Position numbers and translations under genes: made by a program. The notes under the pieces were generated by a model that worked only from the letters and a program-made list of their open reading frames with translations, was not told the DNA's origin and ran no database searches. This document shows, one piece after another, positions 34,462-43,664 of a DNA stretch of 64,000 bases. Source of the DNA: Streptomyces sp. NBC_01439 (GTDB lineage Bacteria; Actinomycetota; Actinomycetes; Streptomycetales; Streptomycetaceae); NCBI RefSeq assembly GCF_036227605.1, contig NZ_CP109487.1, positions 8,791,001-8,855,000 on the forward strand. Reading direction: 5' to 3'. Positions within the stretch are counted from its first letter, which is position 1; each line of letters begins with the position of its first letter.

Positions 34462-35952
34462 TCAGGTCCGGGGCGTCGTCGGCAGGCGCAGTACCAGCCG
34501 CGCGCCCCCGGCCCCGCCCGCACCGCCCTCGGCCGTGAGCGTCCCGCCGTGGTGGGTGCCCAGGTCGCGGGCGATGGCGAGCCCCAGTCCGGCTCCGCCG
34601 TGGTCGCGGCTGCGCGAGTCGTCGAGACGCGTGAAACGCTCGAAGATCCGCTCCCGGTCGGCCGCGGGGATACCGGGGCCGTCGTCGACGACCTCCAGCA
34701 CGGCCGTGCCCGGACTCGCCTCCTTCGTGGTGCGCAGGGTGACGTCCACGCGCACGTCCGCGTAGCGCTGCGCGTTGTCGACGAGGTTGGTGACGATGCG
34801 GCCGAGCCATAGCGCGCCGGCGGTGACCTCGACATCGGGTTCCAGTCGCAGCCGAACGGGGACCCGGTCGCCGAGCCGGCCCTCCACCACCTCGCGCACC
34901 AGGGCGGTCAGGTCCAGCGGGGCGTCGGCCACCGGCTGGGCCGCGTCGATCCGGGCGAGCAACAGCAGGTCGGCCGTGAGGCGCTGGAGCCGTTCGATGT
35001 CCTCCAGGGCCCCGGAGATCAGCTCGGGCCACAGTTCCGGGTCCCGGACGGCCAGCGCCACTTCCAGCTGGGTGCGCAGGACGGTGATGGGGCTGCGCAG
35101 TTCGTGGGAGGCGTCGGCGATGAACTGCCGCTGGCGGATCCCGGAGGCCTCCAGCCGGTCCAGGGTGGCGTTCATGGTCTCGGCCAGCCGGGCGACCTCG
35201 TCGTGGGTGGCGGGCACCGGCACCCGGCGGTGCAGGCCCCGGTCGGAGATCTCGGCGACTTCGGCCCGGATCTCCTCCACCGGCCGCAGCGCATGGCCGG
35301 TGACCCGCCAGGTCACCAGGGCTACGGTGGCCAGCAGCAGGGGCATGCCGATGACGAGGGCGGCGGTGGTCGTGTCGTCGGCCGCGTCCGCGTCCCGCAG
35401 GGAGGCGCCGGCGTAGACGGTGGCCATGCCGTCCGGGGTTTCCGTGACGACCTGGACGACCCGCTGCCGGTACTCACCGTCCAGCGGGCGGACCCGCCAC
35501 GTGTGGAACCGGGTTCCCGGAGCGCCGGGGCCGGGCGGCGGGAAGGCGGGCACCCCGGCCAGGTTCGGGCTGGCGAACAGGACGCGTCCGTCGGCGCCCA
35601 CCACCTGGACGAAGTCGATGCCGCGGGCCGGCGGCCGGACGCGGCCCAGCTTCCCGGCGGCAGCGAGCTGCGCCACGGTCTCGGCCTGGCGCCGGGCGTC
35701 GCTCTCCGCGTTGCGGAGCAGGTTCGCCTCCAGCAGCCCGAGCAGGGCGAACGAGGCGAGCGCCAGGGCCGCGGCCACCACCACGCTCGCGCCCACGGTG
35801 GCCCGTGCCCGTACCGTGGTCGGCCACAGCCGGCGCAACACCGGCCACCGGCGCAGCACCGCGCCGGGGACCGCGCACAGGGCGGTGCACAGGGCGGCGC
35901 GCACGCGCCCGCGCCGGCCGGGACGTTCGACCTCGACCCCGACCTCAGCCAC
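34462..35952 (-). CDS. Two-component sensor histidine kinase (HAMP, HisKA, HATPase)
   Basis: 496 residues. Two membrane helices (about 45-70 and 205-225) flank an extracytoplasmic sensor domain of about 130 residues. HAMP: WRVTGHALRPVEEIRAEVAEISDRGL. HisKA: RQFIADASHELRSPITVLRTQLEVAL (phosphoacceptor His). HATPase_c: NLVDNAQRYADVRV (N box), VLEVVDDGPGIPAADRERIFERFTRLDDSRSRDHGGAGLGLAI split into D/F/G boxes. The GTG start at 35952 overlaps the response-regulator stop by eight bases, so the pair is coupled. It probably senses an envelope signal and controls the divergent PepSY-like gene. Confidence 0.93.
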   Translation of the reverse strand: MAEVGVEVERPGRRGRVRAALCTALCAVPGAVLRRWPVLRRLWPTTVRARATVGASVVVAAALALASFALLGLLEANLLRNAESDARRQAETVAQLAAAGKLGRVRPPARGIDFVQVVGADGRVLFASPNLAGVPAFPPPGPGAPGTRFHTWRVRPLDGEYRQRVVQVVTETPDGMATVYAGASLRDADAADDTTTAALVIGMPLLLATVALVTWRVTGHALRPVEEIRAEVAEISDRGLHRRVPVPATHDEVARLAETMNATLDRLEASGIRQRQFIADASHELRSPITVLRTQLEVALAVRDPELWPELISGALEDIERLQRLTADLLLLARIDAAQPVADAPLDLTALVREVVEGRLGDRVPVRLRLEPDVEVTAGALWLGRIVTNLVDNAQRYADVRVDVTLRTTKEASPGTAVLEVVDDGPGIPAADRERIFERFTRLDDSRSRDHGGAGLGLAIARDLGTHHGGTLTAEGGAGGAGGARLVLRLPTTPRT

Positions 35953-36622
35953 CGTCGGCCGCCAAACGGTAGCCCGCTCCGCGCACGGTCTCCACCGCGG
36001 CGCGGCCGAACGGCGCGTCGATCTTGCGGCGGACGGCGCTGACGTGAACCTCGACCACATTGGGATCGCCGTCGAAGGCGCTGTCCCACACCTGTTCCAG
36101 GATGTCCCGCTTGGGCACCACCTCGCCCGAGCGCCGGGCCAAGTACTCCAAGACCGCGAACTCCCGCGCCGTCAGCCGTATCTCCGTGCCGCCGCGGGAA
36201 CAGGAGTGCCGGGCGGGGTCGAGCAGCAGGTCGCCGAACCGCATCACCTGGGGCCGCCGACGACCCGTACGCCGGCCGAGCGCCCGGAGCCGGGCGACCA
36301 GGACGAGGTAGGAGAACGGCTTGGACAAGAAGTCGTCGGCGCCCGTGTCGAGCGCTTCCGCCTCGTCGTACTCGCCGTCCTTCGCCGTCAGCATCAAGAT
36401 CCCCGACTCGTTGCCGGCCGCGCGCAGCCTCGCGCACACCCGGTACCCGTTCAGCCCGGGCAGCATGATGTCCAGCACGATGAGGTCGTAGTCGTGCTCC
36501 GTGGCCATCCACAGGCCCTGGGTCCCGTCGTGGGCCACGTCCACCGAGAACCCCTCCGACTGAAGCCCTCGCTGCAGGGCCACGGCGAGCCGCCGTTCGT
36601 CCTCCACCACCAGTACGCGCAT
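35945..36622 (-). CDS. OmpR/PhoB-type response regulator
   Basis: 225 residues. The receiver domain has acidic pair LVVEDERRLAVAL, phosphoacceptor Asp51 in LIVLDIMLPGLNGY, Thr in ILMLTAKD, and Lys in DDFLSKPFSYLVL. The C-terminal winged helix is of OmpR type (LTAREFAVLEYLARRSGEVVPKRDILEQVW...VEVHVSAVRRKID). It is encoded just upstream of, and overlapping, its histidine kinase. Directly repeated TCAG elements in its own upstream region, shared with the divergent gene, are likely binding sites. Confidence 0.94.
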   Translation of the reverse strand: MRVLVVEDERRLAVALQRGLQSEGFSVDVAHDGTQGLWMATEHDYDLIVLDIMLPGLNGYRVCARLRAAGNESGILMLTAKDGEYDEAEALDTGADDFLSKPFSYLVLVARLRALGRRTGRRRPQVMRFGDLLLDPARHSCSRGGTEIRLTAREFAVLEYLARRSGEVVPKRDILEQVWDSAFDGDPNVVEVHVSAVRRKIDAPFGRAAVETVRGAGYRLAADGG

Positions 36623-36651
36623 GCCGGACAGGATCTCAGTACCTCCCCGCC

Positions 36652-36704
36652 GCCACCTGAAGAGGTCTTCAGGTGGCTTCAGCGGGGCTTCAGGTTCCGC
36701 TCAG
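36652..36704. promoter_or_regulatory. Response-regulator binding region: palindrome plus TCAG repeats
   Basis: Bases 36652-36677 form a 26-bp palindrome with arms of 12 bp (GCCACCTGAAGA and its complement) around GG. From its right arm, TCAG recurs at 36669, 36679, 36690 and 36701, i.e. every 10-11 bp. This is the helical-phase direct-repeat arrangement bound by OmpR-type regulators. It lies between the divergent response regulator and PepSY-like genes. Confidence 0.65.
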
Positions 36705-36757
36705 CATGCTCTGGAACGAGCCGCGCACCGCGCCCGGTTGTCCTGAGGAGTGCCTGT

Positions 36758-37408
36758 ATGTCTGATTCCGTCCCGCCGTCCGAGCCGGCTGAGCCGGCCG
36801 AGACCGCCGCCGTGAAGGCTCCGGCGACCGCCCCGGTGACCGCTCCCGAGGCGGAGGCCCGCAAGTCCGCGGCCCTGGGCCGCGTCGTCCCCCGTGGCAA
36901 GCGCGCCCGCTGGGTGGCGGCGGGCGCGGTCGCGGTGGTGGTCGTCGGCGGAGCGGTGGTGGCCGCGGCCGGGCACCACGACCACCACATGCGCGTCGAG
37001 CGGGGCCCGCACACGGCGTGGGCCGGACCGGGACCCGAGGGCGGCCTCCGGGGCGGCCCGCACGCCGCAGAACCGCGGCACGAGCGGGAGCAGGGCGAGC
37101 CCGGCCGCCCCGCGGGCCCCAAAGCACCCGGTGAGCAGGGCCGACCCGGAGGCGCCGACGGACGCGCGGGCTCCACCAGGAACGCCCCGGCGCCCGCGCC
37201 GATCCCCTCCCTGGCCATCGGCGAGGCGGCCGAGAAGGCCGCCGCGGCCGTGCCGGGCGGGAAGGTCGCCGGCCTGCGCGCGGTCGCCCAGGAGGGCGGC
37301 GGCAGCGCCTGGCTGGCCGTGGTCATCGGTTCCGACGGCGTCCGGCACGCGGTCACCGTGTCCGGCACGGACGGCACGATCACCAGCAACACCACCAAGG
37401 ACCACTAA
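36758..37408 (+). CDS. Membrane-anchored PepSY-like protein, likely target of the adjacent two-component system
   Basis: 216 residues. A Pro/Ala-rich cytosolic N-terminus and one membrane helix (about 53-67, WVAAGAVAVVVVGGAVVAAA) are followed by a His-rich patch HHDHHM and a long Gly/Pro-rich spacer. The C-terminal 65 residues (IGEAAEKAAAAVPGGKVAGLRAVAQEGG...WLAVVIGSDGVRHAVTVSGTDGTI) match a PepSY-type domain. Such domains sit outside the membrane next to two-component systems and may inhibit proteases or feed back on the kinase. GAGGAG lies nine bases upstream of the ATG. Divergent from the response regulator. Confidence 0.75.
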   Translation: MSDSVPPSEPAEPAETAAVKAPATAPVTAPEAEARKSAALGRVVPRGKRARWVAAGAVAVVVVGGAVVAAAGHHDHHMRVERGPHTAWAGPGPEGGLRGGPHAAEPRHEREQGEPGRPAGPKAPGEQGRPGGADGRAGSTRNAPAPAPIPSLAIGEAAEKAAAAVPGGKVAGLRAVAQEGGGSAWLAVVIGSDGVRHAVTVSGTDGTITSNTTKDH

Positions 37409-37431
37409 CGACCGCGGGGGACCACCACGGC

Positions 37432-38652
37432 CTACGGTGTCATGGCCCGGCCCCCGATCCCGGGGGCCCCGCCGAGCTGGCCCCGCCACCAGGCCGCCAT
37501 CTCCCCGCCGTCCATGCCCGCCCAGGCCGGGGTCCGCTCGACCTGGGCGCGGCCCAGCCGGCGGGCCAGCGCGACCAGCTCCCGTCCGGCCGCGCCGCGG
37601 GTCTCCTCGTATCCGCGCAGCAGCTCCTCGAAGGACCCGCAGAGGCGCCAGCCGTCGGCGAGGGCGGTGGCGTCCTGGAGCGCCTTGGCGGCGCCGCTCG
37701 TGTTGTGCGGGCGCACGACGCTCGCCGCGTCCCCCGCGAGCAGCAGCCGACCGGCGGCGGTGCGCGTGGTCTCCATGTCGTAGATCGGCTGGACGAAGGT
37801 GTCCGCCGGGTCGGTCAGCGCCAGCGCCCGCGCCCAGTACGGCGGGAACTCGCGAGCGAGCAACGCCGCGAGGTGTCCCGCCAGTTCGGGGGTGAGGCCG
37901 CCCGGCGGGAAACTCGTCGGATCGCCCTGGCGCAGCTGCCCGTCCTGCGGCGGAGAGGCGTACAGCACCCAGTTCACCCGCGGTCCCTCCGGCCCGGGAA
38001 TCCGATAGATGACGCACGAACCGCCGGGGAAGCAGACCGTGGTCCCCGCCTCCGGCACCGACTCCGCCACGCTGCCGAGCCCCGCGAGCAGCGCCGCGTC
38101 GAAGTTTCCGCGCCAGCACACGTAACCGGCGTACTGCGGCCGGGCATCCGGGCAGAGCGCCGTGCGCACCACCGACCGGTACCCGTCGGCACCGACCACC
38201 AGGTCGTACCGCTCGACGGACCCGCCCGCGAGCCGCACCCGGGCGCCCGCGTCCCCGGTCTCCTCGACCCCCGTCACCGCCTCCCCCTGCCGGTAGACCA
38301 CCGACTTCGGCACGGACTCCCGAAGTCCGTGCCAGAGCAGGCCCCAGTGATAGGAGTGGAACGGGAACGGCTGCTCCCAGATCACCCGCCCGCCCGGCCC
38401 GTGGGCGTCGTCCCGGACCACCCAGCGGCGCCGCTCCAGAGGGTGCGCGGCGATCCCCCCGGGCAGCGCGCCGCTCGCGCCGAGCTCGGCGGCCCGCTCG
38501 TCGTGGATGCACAGGCCGACGCCCCGGTCCTGCAGCCGCCCGCTCGTGCGCTCCAGCACCACCACCTCATCGGCGCCCGCCCGCGCCGCCGCCGTCGCGA
38601 CGGCGCACCCCGCGATGCTCCCGCCGACCACCGCGATCGTTCCACCGCGCAT
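37432..38652 (-). CDS. FAD-dependent monooxygenase/oxidoreductase (PHBH-type)
   Basis: 406 residues. The dinucleotide-binding motif IAVVGGSIAGCAVATAAARA is followed by VVVLER at the N-terminus. The DG-type motif is in YDLVVGADGYRSVVRTAL. The second FAD motif is RLLLAGDAASVVRPHNTSGAAKALQDATALAD. Class A flavoprotein monooxygenases insert oxygen into aromatic or polyketide substrates with NAD(P)H. The substrate here is not deducible. ATG 38652 is chosen because GGTIAVVGG is the canonical beginning and GGAGG lies upstream. It follows the GH15 gene on the same strand with about 45 bases between. Confidence 0.9.
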   Translation of the reverse strand: MRGGTIAVVGGSIAGCAVATAAARAGADEVVVLERTSGRLQDRGVGLCIHDERAAELGASGALPGGIAAHPLERRRWVVRDDAHGPGGRVIWEQPFPFHSYHWGLLWHGLRESVPKSVVYRQGEAVTGVEETGDAGARVRLAGGSVERYDLVVGADGYRSVVRTALCPDARPQYAGYVCWRGNFDAALLAGLGSVAESVPEAGTTVCFPGGSCVIYRIPGPEGPRVNWVLYASPPQDGQLRQGDPTSFPPGGLTPELAGHLAALLAREFPPYWARALALTDPADTFVQPIYDMETTRTAAGRLLLAGDAASVVRPHNTSGAAKALQDATALADGWRLCGSFEELLRGYEETRGAAGRELVALARRLGRAQVERTPAWAGMDGGEMAAWWRGQLGGAPGIGGRAMTP

Positions 38653-38695
38653 AGCCGCTTCCTCCTCCTGTCGATGGACAGCACTCGAGTGACCC

Positions 38696-40600
38696 TCACA
38701 GGGCCGGTCGTCGCACGGAAGACCGCGTCGCCGGGGGAGCGGGCCGCACCGCACCCTGGAGGGCCAGTGCGGTGAGCACGACCAGCGAGTCCGTCCAGCC
38801 CAAGGGCGCCACGGCGGACGGCAGCCCGGCCCCGTTCACCGTTTCGGGCAGCTCGCCCAGCCCGTTGCGCTTCGACAGCACCCAGTCGAGCACCGCTCCC
38901 GCCTTCGCCGGCTCACCGGTACCGGCCCAGGCGAGGGCGAAGAAGGAGGTGCTGGCCGTCCACGCGTACGAACCCCAGCTGAAGGAGGGGTCGTTGCCGG
39001 GCGAGACCCCGCCGTTCGGCAGCAGCAGCGCCCGGTAGGTGGAGTCCAGCGCCTCGCCGAGACCGGCCGGGGCGGCGTTGAACGGGGGTGCCATGAACGC
39101 CACCGCGCTGTCCCGGCCGTGCTCGCCGTCGACCGTCCGCTGGTACCCCAGCGGGGCGAAGGAGGTGGCGATCGCGGTCGACAGCCGCCGGGCCGCCTCC
39201 GCCCAGCGCTCCGCGTCCGCGCCCATGTCCAGCTGCGCGGCCAGGTCGGCCGCGGAGTTGAGCCCGGCCAGCAGGGGAGCGGCGGTACCGATGTTGGCCG
39301 TCGTCGTGTCCAGCTCCCAGTAGTCCGGAGAGGCCGGAGGCAGCCCGTCCGGCCCGAGGCAACGGGCGGCGTAGTCGGCCGCCTTGCGCACCATCGGGTA
39401 GAGCGCGCGCAGCCGTTCCTCCCGCCCGGCGGGCGGCGCCGCCCGGTACCACTGCCACGTGGCCCAGGGCACCCAGCCATTGGCATCCAACTGCCACTTC
39501 CGCGCATCCGGCGGACCGCTGCCGTCCAGTACGGTACGGGCCTCCCAGGTCCCGTCGGCCCGCTGGGTGAGCGCGTCGTAGCCCAGGATCCGGTAGGCCT
39601 CCTCGTCGTGCCCGGTGGCGGCGAAGGCCACCGCCGCGAACGCCCCGTCGCGCGGCCAGGAGTACTCCCAGGGCGGCGCCCACGCCGCCGCGAACGCGCC
39701 GCCCGGCCTCAGCAGCGCCCGCATCGACAACAGGGCGCGCTGCGACGCGGCCCGCTGCGCGTCGGTGGTCCCCGGCACCTCGCCCGCCGCCAGCCACGCG
39801 CGGCTCTCCTCGACCTGGGCCAGGGCGCCCGGGTCGTCCGCCTCGACCACCGTCGACGCCGGGGCCCCGTCGGGGAGGTACCGCCACCGGCCCGAGGGCA
39901 GGCGCAGCACGTTGCTCCCGTCGACGTAGGAGGCACCCACGGCGAAGGCGGGCAGGACGGCCTCGGTGGCGACCCGGTTGGTCAGCAGGCCCGACGTGCG
40001 GGCGGCGAGCGCCGAGGCGGGGACGTAGCAGGGCTCGCTCTCCCCGCAGCGCTCGCTGCCGGTGGGATTGACGTGGAAGGCGAGCCGGGAACCGTAGGCG
40101 TGCCAGCCGCCCCAGTACGCCCTGTCGTAGTTCCAGCTGGTCAGCGAGCCGGGCACCGACCGCGTGGTGCCGTACCAGGCGATCGGCCCGCTCTCCGCGG
40201 TGCTCGCCTGGAGGAACAGGTGGTAGGTGGTGCCCGCGGTGACGGCGGCGCTCAGCGGGAACTCGACCCAACCGGCGCCGGCGCCACCGAGCGCCGCGAG
40301 GTCCAGGGTCGACGAGGCGATCACCGACCCCGCGTCCTCGCGGACCCGGCGGACCTGCGCGGTCACGGTGCCCGTCGCCGCCCCGCTGCCCAGCCAGACG
40401 CTCACCCGGGAGAGCCGGGTGCCGTCCACCGTGAACTCCTGGGCCGCAGCGTTGTTCGTGGCCTTCACGCTGAACAGCGCGCTCTCGTGGCCGACCTGGC
40501 CGTCGTAGGGCGCGGCGGCCGCGGCGTGCGGGAGCGCGGCGGGCACCCCGGTGAGTGCCAGGCAGAGCACGGCGGGCAGCAAGGTCCTCGCGAACGCCAT
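38696..40600 (-). CDS. Secreted glycoside hydrolase family 15-type enzyme
   Basis: 634 residues. A signal peptide ends around HAAAAA. Residues 30-180 are a beta-sandwich resembling sugar-binding or DUF4082-like domains (FTVDGTRLSRVSVWLGSG). The (alpha/alpha)6 catalytic domain follows with GH15 landmarks: WEYSWPRDGAFAAVAF, LDANGWVPWATWQWYR, SPDYWELDTTTANI (general-acid Glu region), SWGSYAWTASTSFF and RNGLGELPETVNG (general-base Glu region). GH15 enzymes are glucoamylases, glucodextranases or trehalases. The precise substrate is unknown. Start ATG 40600 with AGGAAGGGG upstream. Confidence 0.85.
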   Translation of the reverse strand: MAFARTLLPAVLCLALTGVPAALPHAAAAAPYDGQVGHESALFSVKATNNAAAQEFTVDGTRLSRVSVWLGSGAATGTVTAQVRRVREDAGSVIASSTLDLAALGGAGAGWVEFPLSAAVTAGTTYHLFLQASTAESGPIAWYGTTRSVPGSLTSWNYDRAYWGGWHAYGSRLAFHVNPTGSERCGESEPCYVPASALAARTSGLLTNRVATEAVLPAFAVGASYVDGSNVLRLPSGRWRYLPDGAPASTVVEADDPGALAQVEESRAWLAAGEVPGTTDAQRAASQRALLSMRALLRPGGAFAAAWAPPWEYSWPRDGAFAAVAFAATGHDEEAYRILGYDALTQRADGTWEARTVLDGSGPPDARKWQLDANGWVPWATWQWYRAAPPAGREERLRALYPMVRKAADYAARCLGPDGLPPASPDYWELDTTTANIGTAAPLLAGLNSAADLAAQLDMGADAERWAEAARRLSTAIATSFAPLGYQRTVDGEHGRDSAVAFMAPPFNAAPAGLGEALDSTYRALLLPNGGVSPGNDPSFSWGSYAWTASTSFFALAWAGTGEPAKAGAVLDWVLSKRNGLGELPETVNGAGLPSAVAPLGWTDSLVVLTALALQGAVRPAPPATRSSVRRPAL

Positions 40601-41231
40601 CTGTACAGCCCCTTCCTACTCGACGGGCGCGCGGGCCGCAGGGGCCGGGGCACCGAAGGCTGGACCCACCATGCAGGTACGGGCCACCGGGGAGGAGGGA
40701 GTCGGGACGTGTCCCACCGGATGGGGCCGCAGCGACATCCGATCGTGTGACAGGAACAGCGGAAGGGGCCCCGGTCGGGCGCGCTTCGGTGACGGAGGCG
40801 CTCGGCAGGCACGCCGGGGCGCGCGTGAGCGGACCGGGGCGCGCGAAGGAGCGGATGCGCTCGTTTCAGAAGATTTCCAGGGCCCGGCTTGCACGATCGG
40901 GCTCGCTTTCCGATGGGGTGGTGAATGGGAGCGCATGGTGCTCCACGGCTGCCGGTCGGGGGGCAGGCATGCCGGTTGCTCGTGATCCACTTGAAAGGTT
41001 CCGCGCCGACGTGAATGTTGCCGAGACGACCGCCCTCGCTCTGTTAGCCACCAGTGACCGTTATCGCGCCATCGATGTGTTCAGGGCGCCCATGCGCCTG
41101 CCGGGCGCGGGGGTACGGACGGGAACCGGCGGACCATCCGCCGGCCACCGCCGTGCCGCCCCCCGCACCCGCCACCATGAGGTCCCCGCCGTCCCGGCGT
41201 GCGGCGACGAACAGCTGCTGTGGGGGAGCGT
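40601..41231. other. Intergenic region, no gene supported
   Basis: 630 bases between the divergent GH15 and sigma-factor genes. No frame looks coding beyond short stretches. A plus-strand stretch near 40985-41095 (ERFRADVNVAETTALALLAT in translation) looks mildly protein-like but lacks family resemblance. The promoters of both flanking genes must lie here; no consensus was identified. Confidence 0.4.
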
Positions 41232-41807
41232 ATGAGCGAAGGCGATTTCGATCCATCGGGGGACCAGGCGGTCTCCAGCGAACTGGCCGGCGTGCTGCCG
41301 GTGGACTTCACCGCGTTCCACTCCCAACAGCACCGTGCCTATCTGCGCTATGCCCACCTGCAGTTGGGAAACCCCAAGGACGCCGAGGAAGTCGTCGACG
41401 ACGTGTTCACCTTCCTGCTGAAGGTGTGGCGGCAGGCCCTGAAGGAGGCGAGCCTCCACGGCTTCGCGTGGGCGGTGCTGCGCGAGCACGTCGAACGGCG
41501 GCTGGCGGCCCTGGGCCGACAGGTCGCGATGGTGGAGACGGCGTGGTTCGCAGCGCTGCGCCGCTCCTCCAGAGAACGGCTGGAACTGCTGGAGTCGAAA
41601 CTCGGGCTGTACGCGGCGATCGCGGGCCTGTCCGAGCGGCAGTACGACGTGGTGCTGCTGGCCTTCCTGATGGGCAACGACTCCGAAACGGTCGCCCGGA
41701 TGATGGGGATCACCCCCGCGACGGTCCGGTCGCACATCCGCGGCGCACGCCGAACCCTGTCCCGCAAGCTCGGGGTGGAATGGATCCCCGGAGAGGAGAA
41801 GGACTAG
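41232..41807 (+). CDS. Sigma-70-family (ECF-like) RNA polymerase sigma factor
   Basis: 191 residues. Region 2: FHSQQHRAYLRYAHLQLGNPKDAEEVVDDVFTFLLKVW. Region 4: LSERQYDVVLLAFLMGNDSETVARMMGITPATVRSHIRGARRTLSRKLG, a clear HTH. No anti-sigma is encoded beside it. Instead its stop (TAG) shares one base with the GTG of a large IclR-like regulator, which indicates translational coupling and a shared function. GGGGAG five bases before the ATG fixes the start. Confidence 0.88.
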   Translation: MSEGDFDPSGDQAVSSELAGVLPVDFTAFHSQQHRAYLRYAHLQLGNPKDAEEVVDDVFTFLLKVWRQALKEASLHGFAWAVLREHVERRLAALGRQVAMVETAWFAALRRSSRERLELLESKLGLYAAIAGLSERQYDVVLLAFLMGNDSETVARMMGITPATVRSHIRGARRTLSRKLGVEWIPGEEKD

Positions 41808-43546
41808 TGAGCGACATGCCCCGCCACCGCGACATGCCGCTGTGCGAACTGGACGCGGCCCTAGCGGACGCGACGGTACTCGCGGAGGAGTACGCCGGAT
41901 ACGACGAGGGCGCCGCCCGCCGTCGGATCGCCCGCCGGATCGTCGCCGACCGCGCCCGCTCGGCGATCGGCACCACCGGCCCCCCCGCCACCGCGACCCC
42001 GCCGCCACGGGGACCGGCCGCATCCGCACCCGCATGCGCCTCCGCGTTCGCCACAGCAGCCGATGACCTCATCCTGGACGCCGCCTGTCACGTGCGCGCC
42101 GCCCGGGGTCTGGACGACCTCACCTGGTGCCTCGTGGAGAGCCGGCCCTTCGCCGAACTCGCCCTCGACGCCGATTCCTGGCCGCACGGCGTGGACTCGG
42201 CCCTGTTGTTCGGCTGCCTGCTCCACCTGGCCGACCGGACGGAGGACGCGCAGTTCTGGTTCCAGTACGCGGCCGGGGCGGGCTCGCAGACCGCCGCCCA
42301 CTGCCTCTACCTCCTGCACCTCGCCCGGGCCGAGGTCGCGACCGCCCGCCACTGGAAGGGCCAGGCCCAGATCCTGCCCCCGGAAGAGCACCTGCCGCCC
42401 CTGCCACCGCTCCCGGAACGCCTCGAAGGGGCCCTCGGGGCCTCGGTCATCTGGACCACCCCGCCCATCACCACCCAGGACCTCACCGCCCTCACCACCG
42501 GACCCGGACGGGCCGGCCGGTCCCCGTGCAGGCTCCCCGCACGACTGCGCCATGCGGTCACCGCCCGCCCCCGCAAGGAGCACCCCGATCTGGGGGAGGT
42601 CGTCACCCCCGGCCCGCAGGTGGCGGTCGCCGTTGCGCACAACGCCCGGCTCAGCCCCCTGCACCTGACGGACCAGGCGAACTCCTGGGCCCTCCAAGCA
42701 CTGAAACGACCCCAGCCGAGCCACGCCCCCCGGCAGCCCCCCGAAGGGAACCCCGCCCCCGCCGCACTGGAATCCGCCCACCGGGCACTGCGCGTCCTGG
42801 AAGTCATCAACCGCTACTCGGGCGGCGTGAACCTGACCCAGATCGCCCGTGAAACGGCACTGCCGCAACTGGTCCTCGCCCGGGCCACGGAGCAGTTGAT
42901 CCGCGCGAACCTCATCACCCCGACCGGACCGGACGCGTACGTCGCCGGCAGCGCCCTCCTCCTGGCCGAATCGGCGAACGGAGACGGACGCGGGCACCTG
43001 CACGAGACCCTCGCCTGGGTGCGGGACGCCGTCGGCGCCGCCGTCTACGTCGCCCGCTACACCGACGGAGAGGTCTCCATCACCCAGTACGCCGACGGAC
43101 CGGCCGCACCCGTGGTCGAGGAGTGGGTCGACTTCCGCGTCGCCGCCCACGCCTCAGCCGTGGGCAAGGCGCTGCTGACCCAACTCGACCACGGCGACCG
43201 GCAGGACCACTTGGCCCGCCACCGGCTCACCCGGTTCACGCCCCACACCCTCACCAGCCAACGGGACCTCTTCCACCAGCTCGACGACCGCCCACCGAAC
43301 ACACCCCTCCTCGACCTACAGGAGTACGCGATCGGCACGGTGTGCGCGGCGGTGCCGATCACCGCGGGCCCGAAGGCGGAATGCGTGGCCCTGTCCATCC
43401 CGGTCCCCGACCCCGGCCGGTTGAAGCAGGCCGCCCGGCTCCTGCAGAGCGAGGCGGCCGCGGTCTTACTCGCCCTGATCGTCGCCGGCAGCACCCCGCC
43501 CACGGCACGCCGGCCGGAGGGCACCATCCTGTCGCCGACCGCCTGA
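41807..43546 (+). CDS. Large IclR-like regulator coupled to the sigma factor; contains a TTA codon
   Basis: 579 residues. The first 200 contain an alpha-helical, TPR/Sel1-like segment (LLFGCLLHLADRTEDAQFWFQYAAGAGSQTAAHCLYLLHLARAEVA broken in two helices). A Pro-rich middle follows. Residues about 324-370 form a winged HTH (ALRVLEVINRYSGGVNLTQIARETALPQ). Residues 390-560 resemble the IclR effector domain (VGAAVYVARYTDGEVSITQY, HASAVGKALLTQL, EYAIGTVCAAVPI). Leu554 is encoded by TTA (43466-43468), the codon read by the bldA tRNA in Streptomyces, so production of full-length protein may be developmentally gated. The GTG start overlaps the sigma-factor stop by one base. Confidence 0.82.
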   Translation: MSDMPRHRDMPLCELDAALADATVLAEEYAGYDEGAARRRIARRIVADRARSAIGTTGPPATATPPPRGPAASAPACASAFATAADDLILDAACHVRAARGLDDLTWCLVESRPFAELALDADSWPHGVDSALLFGCLLHLADRTEDAQFWFQYAAGAGSQTAAHCLYLLHLARAEVATARHWKGQAQILPPEEHLPPLPPLPERLEGALGASVIWTTPPITTQDLTALTTGPGRAGRSPCRLPARLRHAVTARPRKEHPDLGEVVTPGPQVAVAVAHNARLSPLHLTDQANSWALQALKRPQPSHAPRQPPEGNPAPAALESAHRALRVLEVINRYSGGVNLTQIARETALPQLVLARATEQLIRANLITPTGPDAYVAGSALLLAESANGDGRGHLHETLAWVRDAVGAAVYVARYTDGEVSITQYADGPAAPVVEEWVDFRVAAHASAVGKALLTQLDHGDRQDHLARHRLTRFTPHTLTSQRDLFHQLDDRPPNTPLLDLQEYAIGTVCAAVPITAGPKAECVALSIPVPDPGRLKQAARLLQSEAAAVLLALIVAGSTPPTARRPEGTILSPTA

Positions 43547-43559
43547 GGCCGGTCACAGC

Positions 43560-43604
43560 GGCGGACGGGCCCGACGCACCCCGGGTGCGGCGGGCCCGTC
43601 CGCC
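43560..43604 (+). terminator. Strong hairpin terminator after the sigma/IclR operon
   Basis: GGCGGACGGGCCCG (43560-43573) pairs with CGGGCCCGTCCGCC (43591-43604). The stem continues, past an A-G mismatch, into CGCACC/GGTGCG around a short loop. Together this is about 20 bp of stem just 14 bases after the stop codon. No U-tract. Confidence 0.8.
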
Positions 43605-43664
43605 GTCCTCGGGCGCGCCGCCGTGTGAGATGCGGGCCCGCACCCCGCGTGGGATAACGGCACC

